From: Spartobacteria bacterium | GTDB lineage: Bacteria > Verrucomicrobiota > Verrucomicrobiia > Chthoniobacterales > UBA10450 | Direction of reading: 5' to 3' | Assembly: GCA_003134785.1 (NCBI GenBank) | Contig: PLCN01000021.1 | Span: forward strand, 317,784 to 381,783 | DNA length: 64,000 nucleotides | Shown here: piece by piece, positions 35,196 through 43,004 of the stretch | Position numbering within the stretch: position 1 is the stretch's first letter | Layout: the number at the start of each line of letters is the position of its first letter | Notes under the pieces: model-generated | Seen by the model: only the letters and a program-made list of their open reading frames with translations | The model's database searches: none | Told to the model about the DNA's origin: nothing | Made by a program: the position numbers and the translations under genes

Positions 35196-35482
35196 TGGAA
35201 GGAGCCAACGTCGACAGTCGAACTGTCGATGCCGAACGCGGTGAAGAGCGCTTTCACGATGATTGGCGCGCCAGCGATGATCAGGCCGCCGATGATCGAC
35301 AGCTTGCCAGCATCAGTGTCGCCGCGGCGAATGGCGAAGCCGCCGCCGACCACGCAAATCGTGCCGAAGATAAACCCGATCAGCATGACGATGCCCATCG
35401 CTTTGCTCGCGCCTTGGGCGAGGCCGCCGCCGGAAGCTTGAGCGAGGATGGGAAGGAACTGTTTCGCGAGAAGTGTTTTCAT
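35192..35482 (-). CDS. trbC: Conjugative pilin TrbC/VirB2-like
   Basis: 96-residue protein from ATG 35482 (MKTLLAKQFLPILAQASGGG); an in-frame ATG at 35512 is less likely. Two hydrophobic segments, KAMGIVMLIGFIFGTICVVG and LSIIGGLIIAGAPIIVKALF, are joined by a short charged loop (FAIRRGDTDAGK), the hallmark of VirB2/TrbC pilins. It is the first gene of the minus-strand T4SS operon. The promoter must lie in the 86 bases shared with the divergent ClpB-like gene. Confidence 0.82.
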   Translation of the reverse strand: MKTLLAKQFLPILAQASGGGLAQGASKAMGIVMLIGFIFGTICVVGGGFAIRRGDTDAGKLSIIGGLIIAGAPIIVKALFTAFGIDSSTVDVGSFQ

Positions 35483-35568
35483 GTGGAGACGTTTTACCGC
35501 GCCGCGAAACACATGCTGCTCCAGCGCCAGAGCGACCTAGCAAAGCGTGCGCTGGCATTCTGCGTTCG

Positions 35569-36513
35569 ATGAACGCACTAAACATTTCCGCCGAGCGACT
35601 CGAACATCTTCGTCACCTCGAAGCACATCTTTGCGAAGTGATCCGGGGGCAAGATCAAGTCATTCCGCGGATCGTGGCCGCGCTGCATCGGGGTGAACTT
35701 GGCTTAACGAGTTCGACGCGCCCGCGCGGCTCTTTCCTCTTTCTGGGTCCGACGGGCGTCGGCAAAACAGAAACCACGATTGGGTTTACCGACTATTTGT
35801 TAGGCAGCGAAAAGCTTTTCCGCTTCGACATGTCCGAATATCAAACACAAGAAAGCGTTGCGGTTTTGATCGGCGGCCGTGTCGGTGAGATGGGTCTTCT
35901 TGGAATGGCGCGCGGCAAGTCCGCGACAGGCACACTGCTCTTCGACGAGATCGAAAAAGCGCATCCGCGAGTGCTCGATTTGTTCCTGCAAATACTCGAT
36001 GCCGCACGGGTCACGATGGCCAGCGGCGATACACTGGACCTCAGCGGTTTCTACGTCGTGTTCACGTCCAACATCGCTGCATCCGAAATCCTGACGTTGC
36101 AGCATTCCTCGTTCACGACAATGGAGCGCCACGTTCTTGCGAAGGCGCAACGGACACTGCGTCCCGAGCTTTACGCGCGCATAGCGGAGAAGTTAGTTTT
36201 CAACCGTCTGAGCTACGACGTGCAAATAGAGATCGCGCGCTTCCATGTCGCGCGCGAACTCTCGTTCCTGCGCGACAAAGGCTTTCACCTGATCGCGGGT
36301 CCGCAGGTCATTTCGTTTGTTATGCAACGCGGATTTCATCCGCGCTTGGGAGCACGGCCTTTGCGTGATGCAATTGAGAAGCATCTGCGCGGTGCAATCG
36401 CGGATGCGACTTTTGCGGAGGTTCGCTCCTCCACATTGGAGTTCGTCGTTTGCGCTAACGAATTGATCGTGCGGCCGTCGGAGCCGAATACGCGATCAGC
36501 TCCGGTCCCGTGA
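35569..36513 (+). CDS. Single-domain AAA+ ATPase related to the ClpB/ClpA C-terminal module
   Basis: About 314 residues from ATG 35569 (MNALNISAERLEHLRHLEAH); a longer frame opens at 35473. It equals the second ATPase half of ClpA/ClpB: VIRGQDQVIPRIVAALHRGE, Walker A FLFLGPTGVGKTETT, the FRFDMSEYQ block, Walker B LLFDEIEKAHPRV, sensor 1 VVFTSNIAASE, and the D2-small domain HPRLGARPLRDAIEKHL. There is no N-domain or first ring. It is divergent from the pilin gene, in the spot where trb operons usually carry the VirB11 ATPase TrbB. It may serve pilus biogenesis or remodel a transfer protein; this is an inference. Confidence 0.85.
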   Translation: MNALNISAERLEHLRHLEAHLCEVIRGQDQVIPRIVAALHRGELGLTSSTRPRGSFLFLGPTGVGKTETTIGFTDYLLGSEKLFRFDMSEYQTQESVAVLIGGRVGEMGLLGMARGKSATGTLLFDEIEKAHPRVLDLFLQILDAARVTMASGDTLDLSGFYVVFTSNIAASEILTLQHSSFTTMERHVLAKAQRTLRPELYARIAEKLVFNRLSYDVQIEIARFHVARELSFLRDKGFHLIAGPQVISFVMQRGFHPRLGARPLRDAIEKHLRGAIADATFAEVRSSTLEFVVCANELIVRPSEPNTRSAPVP

Positions 36514-36754
36514 TGATCTGCGCACCCGCAGTGGAGCGTCCGGCGGTCCGCATGGGAGTGTGGGGGCGGAACAGCCGAGAGCTCTGCGAGGACGGCGCAG
36601 ATGATCACTATTTGTCAACGACGCAAACTCGGAGTCTGTGCCGTGGGTCATTTTGGGCGGGCACAGTCTCCACGCGGCGCAGCCGCATCAGGAGGAATTC
36701 TGGAACCTGGGTTCCGGTCGAGTAATGATCGCAAGGGAACTCCGCAGCGCGACG

Positions 36755-36832
36755 CAGTGATCGCGAGTTGGCGGAATGAAGCACGAAGCAGGGTGTTAGG
36801 GCGGAGGCGAGGGAGACAACTCGCGATGACTG
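36755..36832. repeat. Long imperfect inverted repeat in a non-coding gap
   Basis: CAGTGATCGCGAGTTG at 36755-36770 pairs with CAACTCGCGATGACTG at 36817-36832 at 15 of 16 positions, with a 46-base loop, which could fold into a long hairpin. It lies in a 566-base stretch (36514-37079) without a convincing gene. An ORF here (36601-37092) has repeat-like composition through its first half and I do not call it. REP-like palindromes of this kind are often scattered in soil-bacterial genomes. Confidence 0.55.
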
Positions 36833-37079
36833 CATCTCCGAAAAGGGGGAGCAAAGTCTTTGAGCTTTTGGAGGGAGGCGCCGCGGCGCGGAAGCCCGGA
36901 AGGAAAAAGCTCAATGTCTTTGCGCGATGGGCGAGAGCAAAGTTCTACAGCCGCTCACATGCGATGATCGTTCGCGTACTCGGTGAATCCGGTGCGGTGA
37001 TGGAGACGCATGCGGGAAAACCTGCTGTCATCGGTGCCAGGCGGCCAGTTCCGTTTGTCGTGACTGGTCGGGGCGAGCT

Positions 37080-38549
37080 ATGCTTCGAATGATGGGCAAA
37101 CGATCGAAGAAAAAACTCAAGTATCAGAGCCGAACACCACTTTCTGGCCACAAAAAGGAAGGCAAAGTCCTTAAGCCGCCTTTTGTGCAGTTTGGTGCTG
37201 GGAAGGGTTTGGTCTCGTGGACTAACGATCGTTTGCCGGAGATGGTGTGGGCGGCGCTCCTGATCGCGAAACTAGGGCGCGATCGTGCCTTAGAAACTTT
37301 CAGGACGTTTTTAAGATTTGGCGCGAAGGATGAGAATAGTCCCCGCTTTTGGGACCCTACCCTAACAGGTTTTTCGCAGCTCGAACCGGCCGACAGGCGA
37401 GAGATTTTGGGCGTGCTCTGCCAAACAGAAGAACTGAGAGGAGCACTGGCGCCGTTACTACTGTTTTCCGCACTTCCGGCGCGCGACGACTGGCAGGAGG
37501 CATTGCAAAATGCTCAACCTGGTCCAGCCGAGCTCCTGATGGAGGCCGTTCGATTAACTCTTTTCCATCAATCCCAGGAAGCGACCGATTGTCGGTGGGT
37601 GCGGTTAATGAGCGGGATGTTCGGGAAGCGCGTGATTATTCCTCACGAGGAACTTATTCAATTAAACGGCTATCCTCGTTTGGGTGATCAGACACACGTG
37701 CGGCCAAGCATTCGTGCGGCCGAAGGCGCCATGGATGCCGCAGAGAAAAGGGACCTCACATGGTCGAACGCCTTTTGGGCGGAGTGTTGGGAAAAGACGC
37801 CGTGTTTGGGCGTGCGGACAAATGAGCATGTCACTGGATCAGCAGCAGAGGCAGTCGATCTAAAATTCCTGCAGGAAATCCGGCGAGAACTCGAATCGCA
37901 TTGGGAAAACACTCGGGAGACAACGGCCATCGACGCACGACATGATGCAGTCTTCGGGATGGCTTTTTATGCGCTGCGGTTGATGGAGGAAGTAGTGACG
38001 GCTGAAGGTGGAGCTGTAGTCGGAAGACTCGCTCTGCGAACTTTGCTCGAGATTCGCCTAACACTGCATTACCTGTTGAAGGAAGACAAACTGGAACTCT
38101 GGCGCACCTGGCGGAATTATGGTGTCGGCCAGGCGAAGCTGGCCTCGTTAAAGCTAGAGAAATTAGATCCCGCTCCCCCGAACTATTTAGACGGCGAAGT
38201 GTTAAACCGCATTGCGAACGAAGATTTCTGGGAAGAATTCGTGGCTATCGACGTTGGCCATTGGGCCGGTTCAGACCTACGAAAGATGAGCGAGAAGATC
38301 GGATTGAAGGACGTTTACGACCGCTATTATGGTTGGACGTCTGGTTTCAGTCATGGCCAGTGGGGCCCGATCCGGGAATCAGTTTTTGTCCTTTGCTTGA
38401 ACCCGCTACACCGAGGTCATCGCATTCCAAAACCGCAAACGCCGCCGTCGTTGCCTAAGATCAAAGATGATGCGATCGAACTCTTCGATTCGATCCTCGC
38501 CGAAGTGGATAGAGCATATTCACCATTCAGCCGCAGGTGTAGAAGCTGA
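37080..38549 (+). CDS. DUF5677-like hypothetical protein
   Basis: 489 residues. The first 30 are strongly basic (MGKRSKKKLKYQSRTPLSGH). The C-terminal half has RHDAVFGMAFYALRLMEEVV and LALRTLLEIRLTLHYLLKED, resembling DUF5677 helical-bundle proteins that are common in accessory DNA. I cannot name a catalytic residue. The start may be ATG 37080, 37089 or 37092. It stands alone on the plus strand between the ClpB-like gene and the HD-hydrolase gene, so it does not clearly belong to either defence operon. Confidence 0.65.
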   Translation: MLRMMGKRSKKKLKYQSRTPLSGHKKEGKVLKPPFVQFGAGKGLVSWTNDRLPEMVWAALLIAKLGRDRALETFRTFLRFGAKDENSPRFWDPTLTGFSQLEPADRREILGVLCQTEELRGALAPLLLFSALPARDDWQEALQNAQPGPAELLMEAVRLTLFHQSQEATDCRWVRLMSGMFGKRVIIPHEELIQLNGYPRLGDQTHVRPSIRAAEGAMDAAEKRDLTWSNAFWAECWEKTPCLGVRTNEHVTGSAAEAVDLKFLQEIRRELESHWENTRETTAIDARHDAVFGMAFYALRLMEEVVTAEGGAVVGRLALRTLLEIRLTLHYLLKEDKLELWRTWRNYGVGQAKLASLKLEKLDPAPPNYLDGEVLNRIANEDFWEEFVAIDVGHWAGSDLRKMSEKIGLKDVYDRYYGWTSGFSHGQWGPIRESVFVLCLNPLHRGHRIPKPQTPPSLPKIKDDAIELFDSILAEVDRAYSPFSRRCRS

Positions 38550-38868
38550 GCTAACGGTCGAGGGTGGAGATGGGAATTGTTATACGCGACTGAAACTGGG
38601 GCCGCGAATAAAGGCAAAGCGAGCAACTTCCCTCCGTTCGCTCATCTGATCTTTGGAAGAGAGAAGATGGATTGTGATCGAGTTCGGAGTCCGTGCGACT
38701 CGAAAAGCGTTCCAAGTGACCGATTTTGGAAAGAATCGCTTTCTGCTCATTCCGAGTGTGGCCTTCATTTGGCGGTAAATCGTATTGTCATCCCCTCGCG
38801 TGATCGAGTCGAAGTCGAGCGATGCAACTGCAACAGATCTAATTTTCCGAGGCAATCAGGGTTCTCCT
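38550..38868. other. Intergenic gap
   Basis: 319 bases between the converging 3' ends of the DUF5677-like and HD-hydrolase genes. I see no gene and no strong terminator hairpin. Short ORFs in it overlap one another on both strands and look like noise. Confidence 0.4.
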
Positions 38869-39471
38869 TTAAGCGGCTGGCGGTTCCTTCATGCGGCGGC
38901 GGTTATTGGCAAGAGCTTCTAGGGTGGCGAGGGTGCGATCGAGCTCCGCGAGAAGAGGAGCGAGGCGTTTGCCGCCGGGAAAAGCTTCGAGGAGCGCGGC
39001 GTAATACCAGAGGGTGCCATGTTTGCCGCCGTTGAACCGGCTCCAGAGTTTGTCGCCTTCGGTCCGGTAATCCATAAGGATGGCGCGGAGGTTGTGCAGT
39101 TTATCCGAAGCTGAGACTATCTGGATTGAGACAGGCGCGTGTTTGAGATGGGCGATGTAGGCTTGCTTTCTGGCGAGCCAAGGCGGCTTGGGAGTCTGAT
39201 CAGTATCAGTGCAGCCGTCCACGATCTTGGCGACCGCTTTGCCGAATTTTCTTTCGATATCGCGTAAGCGTTTGGCGCCGCCGGCATCCTCCACCGCATC
39301 ATGCAGGAGCGCTCCGACCGCTTCCGTCTCGGTGGCGCCATATTCCATCGCGATGGCCGTCACGCCAAGGATGTGCGCGATATACGGGATCCGGGTTTTC
39401 TTCCTGAGCTGACCGCCGTGAACCCGGGTCGCGTACGTCAGCGCCTGTTCAAACTTTCGCGATAGCTTCAT
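38869..39471 (-). CDS. HD-domain protein, MESH1/SpoT-hydrolase-like
   Basis: 200 residues, the size of a stand-alone (p)ppGpp hydrolase. It has FEQALTYATRVHGGQLRKKT, YIAHILGVTAIAMEYGATET, ALLHDAVEDAGG with an intact HD pair, and SASDKLHNLRAIL, the fourth metal-site block of SpoT-type enzymes. There is no synthetase, TGS or ACT domain. In a mobile element it could cleave alarmones made by a toxic synthetase, or act as a general nucleotide phosphohydrolase. It lies 23 bases after the stop of the DUF262 gene on the same strand, so it may be the last gene of that operon. Confidence 0.85.
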   Translation of the reverse strand: MKLSRKFEQALTYATRVHGGQLRKKTRIPYIAHILGVTAIAMEYGATETEAVGALLHDAVEDAGGAKRLRDIERKFGKAVAKIVDGCTDTDQTPKPPWLARKQAYIAHLKHAPVSIQIVSASDKLHNLRAILMDYRTEGDKLWSRFNGGKHGTLWYYAALLEAFPGGKRLAPLLAELDRTLATLEALANNRRRMKEPPAA

Positions 39472-39494
39472 TTCGAAGTTCGGAGGTCGCGCGA

Positions 39495-41747
39495 CTACTT
39501 CCAGCGCTGTTTAATATACTCCAGCGTTTGCGTAGGGGTCAGCTGCGTGGTGGATGGTCCGGTGCGGATGTAAAAATTCTCCGCCTCGCCATCTTTCACG
39601 AAGACGGGCTTCGCCGCTTTACGGCACTCAATCACCATAACTCGACGGTCCTCGTGCTCGTCAAAGCGCAGCTGTATGAACGTCATCGTTTGCGGCCCCA
39701 TTCTGCCGTTTACGAGGTTGACCAGGTGCAATCCCATCTTGTCTTCACTGGCGAACTGATCGGCTTCGATCCCAAGCGGCGTGCCATCATCGCGCACGCC
39801 GATGACGAGCCGGCCGCCGTTAGTATTTAGAAATCCAGCAATCGTCTTGAGAGCCGCGAGCTCCATTCTCGGATCTTTTTGCCCGGTGTGCTGATTGATT
39901 CGCAGACTCGATTTGAATTCTACTTCGTCTGACTCTCCCGTCGCTGCCAGCTGAGCAACCGTCGCCGCTTCCAATGACGTAATCCCTCCTGAATCGACGG
40001 TTAGGATTCGATACCCATCGCGAATGACCTCGGCCATCAAATCCCGTCGCTTCTCAAGGAACGTCGGGTAATCCATGTGCTCCCAGTTTTCGGGTAAGGC
40101 ATGCCATCTATTCATGCGCGCCAGTTCGTCAGCGCTAAAACGGGCTTTCATCGTCGGCAAGTATTCAGCCGGTGGCTGATCCGAGATATTTCCATTATCG
40201 CCCCATTCAATCAGGGCAAAGTTAGCAATCTGATTCGTCTCGCGAATTTCGGTAACCCTCAGGGTCTTAAGATAACCTTTCGGAAAAAGGTGATGCCGCT
40301 CGACGGCCGCCCGCGTTCCTTGCGTTGAAGGATCCACTAGTTCTGCAACCCGCAGCTTCGAGAAGAGGGCTCGAGCATCAAGCAGAACGAGCGCTGCATT
40401 GTAGGCAAAAAGAGACGGACTACGCGGAGATGAAGTCGCCAAATCATTCGGTAGCGTAATGCCCCAGAAGTCGTCCGTCATGGCCAGGTCACACGCCTGT
40501 TCCAAGGTAGCGACGAACTTATCCGGGTCAGTCAATCCTCGGAAACGCGCAAGATCAAATTCCATCGCGGATTCTGGAGAACCGGTAAAACGACCGGTTA
40601 ACGACGACATGAAAAACCAGCGAGCAATGATCCCTCGCAAGCGAAACTCATCTACCTGGAACTCTGTCCGGCCCATTAGGTAGAGGATGTAAGACATCAG
40701 CATGTTGTTCTGCGAACTGATCATTTTCTCGCTACGGAAGCCTGCCTGCCGGATGCAGTTCATGAAGTCGTGCCAATACTGCAGGTTGAGCGCGCGCTCC
40801 TGCGCCTTTTGCAAAACTTCAAACTGTTCTTTGCGCCGCTGGTCGCTGAACTTCTCCGTCTCCAGATCCTTTCCTCGGAGGAGCGAATAAACGTATTGGA
40901 GCCGGGCACGTTTGAAGCCCAAGCCAACTCCCACTCGAAGAAGCTGGTCCGGGCCGGGCTTTATGAAATGGTTAAATGGTGAAGGTTTACCCACTGCGGG
41001 CGTCTTCGCGGCACGGCAAAACTGTTCCAGTTGGGTGCGCCCTTCGTCCCAAAAAACGGACATCAGTGTCAGGATGAAATCGGCTTGGTTGAGAGGCGTT
41101 CCTTTGCTGTTGATCCTGACGAAGACTTCCGAAACAGCTTCTTCGTTGATCTCCGATGAAAGCTCCAGCGCCGTGAATGGGAAGCCGTCCAGTGCGAAAA
41201 CCTTCAGAATGGCATTCTCAATTCGATCGATCTCCTGTTCCGACAGTTCGCGTGTCGCTTGGAGACGCTCTGTGTAGTCTCGAATCAGCTTCGTGATCTT
41301 CGCGTCCTTTGCCCACAACACGGAAATGCTGGTGATGAATGCCGCGTCCCGTTGGATGGCGGCATCCGCGACTTCGAACTTCTCGTCCAGCGGATTGAAT
41401 GCAATTTGAATCGGTTCGCGCGTATAATTCTCGCGCAAGACGGGAACCCCGCGCACAACCGCATACAGCGATGTCAAACGCTGCTGTCCGTCCACGATTA
41501 ACAGGCGCGGTGGCTTTTGTTTGGTTTCTGCGCCGATCGTTTTGGAATCTTCCGTCAGCGCATTCTGCCAGAGCAGCAGATACCCGACGGGATAGCCTCG
41601 ATACATGGAATCAAAGAGGTCTCGGACCTTGGCGTTTTTCCAGACGAACGGCCGTTGAATGTCAGGCAGTCCGATGTCGCCCATGTCGATGTAGCCGACG
41701 AGGTCCTTGAGCGTGTAATCGACTTTCTTGAAAACCGTTTCAGACAT
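39495..41747 (-). CDS. DUF262-DUF1524 (GmrSD-type) protein with C-terminal AlbA_2 domain
   Basis: 750 residues. DUF262 lies at the N-terminus: PDIQRPFVWKNAKVRDLFDS and LLIVDGQQRLTSLYAVVRGV, a ParB-like nucleotide-binding and nicking fold. A DUF1524-like HNH region follows (VERHHLFPKGYLKTL). The last 130 residues form an AlbA_2 (Schlafen-type) domain with DEVEFKSSLR and TNGGRLVIGVRDDGTPLGIE. GmrSD enzymes are type IV restriction systems against modified phage DNA; the added nucleic-acid-binding domain is less usual. It starts 42 bases after the GIY-YIG gene and is probably part of the same four-gene restriction-like operon. Confidence 0.88.
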   Translation of the reverse strand: MSETVFKKVDYTLKDLVGYIDMGDIGLPDIQRPFVWKNAKVRDLFDSMYRGYPVGYLLLWQNALTEDSKTIGAETKQKPPRLLIVDGQQRLTSLYAVVRGVPVLRENYTREPIQIAFNPLDEKFEVADAAIQRDAAFITSISVLWAKDAKITKLIRDYTERLQATRELSEQEIDRIENAILKVFALDGFPFTALELSSEINEEAVSEVFVRINSKGTPLNQADFILTLMSVFWDEGRTQLEQFCRAAKTPAVGKPSPFNHFIKPGPDQLLRVGVGLGFKRARLQYVYSLLRGKDLETEKFSDQRRKEQFEVLQKAQERALNLQYWHDFMNCIRQAGFRSEKMISSQNNMLMSYILYLMGRTEFQVDEFRLRGIIARWFFMSSLTGRFTGSPESAMEFDLARFRGLTDPDKFVATLEQACDLAMTDDFWGITLPNDLATSSPRSPSLFAYNAALVLLDARALFSKLRVAELVDPSTQGTRAAVERHHLFPKGYLKTLRVTEIRETNQIANFALIEWGDNGNISDQPPAEYLPTMKARFSADELARMNRWHALPENWEHMDYPTFLEKRRDLMAEVIRDGYRILTVDSGGITSLEAATVAQLAATGESDEVEFKSSLRINQHTGQKDPRMELAALKTIAGFLNTNGGRLVIGVRDDGTPLGIEADQFASEDKMGLHLVNLVNGRMGPQTMTFIQLRFDEHEDRRVMVIECRKAAKPVFVKDGEAENFYIRTGPSTTQLTPTQTLEYIKQRWK

Positions 41748-41789
41748 AAGAAAAATCTGGCTGCGATGAAGATGTGGCTAATGTCGCCT

Positions 41790-43004
41790 TCATGCGCTTC
41801 GAAACCGTTTGTCACGCTTCACTATTTGGGCCGTTGCCTTATCATATTGATATTCACTGATGCTTCCTGCCTTCAGTTTTTCAATTGCTTCTTCGATTGC
41901 CTTTAACGGGACTAGAAACCATTCCCTCGGCTCCACTTGGCCACCGAACCGATCCTTCAGTTCTAGATCCAATCGGGCGCTGCCGAAAAACTTATGGAGC
42001 AATGCCTCCAGCCGCTTCCGATTGATGTTCGAAAGCTTGAAAGACGCCACGATTTCTACGTCCGCGAGTAAATAGGTTGGATCTTTTTTTGCGTTGGCGA
42101 CCCGGGCCTTCACGTCTCCTCCGGTCACACCAATCTTGTGAATCACGGACCTGTTTTTCGCTACGAACGGTTGTTCCGATTTGCTCCTAAGCACGTAAAC
42201 GAATCCTGTCGGCAAGTCATCCTCTTGTTCTTCGTCCGAGAAGAGCGGACCGAGATCCGGATCGGTAATGCGGCGACTGGCCTTGTCTTTGTTGAGAGCA
42301 CGCTGGAGAGAACGAACGAGAAGATCGCTCTCGGTGCCGTTGTCGTATACCACTCTGAGCCTGCGGTCCGGGCGGCCATAGTCGCTAACAAACGGATCGC
42401 CCAAATCGGCAACGATCACCTTTTGTCCGTCGAGGATGAATAGATCGCCGTTTTTGACCTCCGCGTTGTCTTGGTATTTCAGGGTGTGCCGCTGACCGGC
42501 TTCCAATTCGCGCTGCACTTTTTCGAAGATGGGTTGGAATTCGCCGAAATCCTCGCAGGGATTCCTTTGCGCGATTTCTTCTGCAGCTTTGATTTCCTCT
42601 CTCGACCGGACGTGGACAAGCTGAGTGAGATCTTCCGCGGGCGCGACCTTTACCCCCAATGAGGCCAGCAGCTCTTCATCGGTGGGTTCTTCTTTTACGC
42701 GACCGGAGTGGACTTCATCCCCAGCGCCAAGCAATCCTTGCGAATCTAAGTCTTTCAATAGTTCGCGGCACTCCGCGGACTCGCGGATTCGGTCCAAGCG
42801 CACGGCATAGAGACGCTCGAAAATGTCGCGGTTCTCCCCGTGCTCGGGATGTCTGCCCTGTTCCTGAACGAATCGCTCGATCTCTTCAAAGCCTGCGATG
42901 ATCCGCTGCTCCCGAGCGGAGCTGCCGCCGGTTTGTTGGGCTTCCGCCTCGACGCCCAGTTCCCCCAGCAATTCGAGATCTTCGTCTGTAATGTTCTTAG
43001 CCAC
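41790..43004 (-). CDS. GIY-YIG nuclease-family protein (T5orf172 type)
   Basis: 404 residues. The N-terminal 250 are acidic and helical, possibly for protein contacts. Residues about 270-370 carry a T5orf172/Bro-N-type GIY-YIG fold: GFVYVLRSKSEQPFVAKNRS, VIHKIGVTGGDVKARVANAK and LEALLHKFF, with the Glu of the last block as metal ligand. It overlaps the helicase stop by 8 bases. In this operon it is the most likely DNA-cleaving subunit, which is an inference from family and place. Confidence 0.82.
   Translation of the reverse strand: MAKNITDEDLELLGELGVEAEAQQTGGSSAREQRIIAGFEEIERFVQEQGRHPEHGENRDIFERLYAVRLDRIRESAECRELLKDLDSQGLLGAGDEVHSGRVKEEPTDEELLASLGVKVAPAEDLTQLVHVRSREEIKAAEEIAQRNPCEDFGEFQPIFEKVQRELEAGQRHTLKYQDNAEVKNGDLFILDGQKVIVADLGDPFVSDYGRPDRRLRVVYDNGTESDLLVRSLQRALNKDKASRRITDPDLGPLFSDEEQEDDLPTGFVYVLRSKSEQPFVAKNRSVIHKIGVTGGDVKARVANAKKDPTYLLADVEIVASFKLSNINRKRLEALLHKFFGSARLDLELKDRFGGQVEPREWFLVPLKAIEEAIEKLKAGSISEYQYDKATAQIVKRDKRFRSA

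Noticed and set aside
36601-37092. 163-codon plus-strand ORF
   Set aside because: Its first half is the repeat-like region holding the long inverted repeat, and composition is not protein-like. The last 60 codons might be a small gene, but I cannot support a start.
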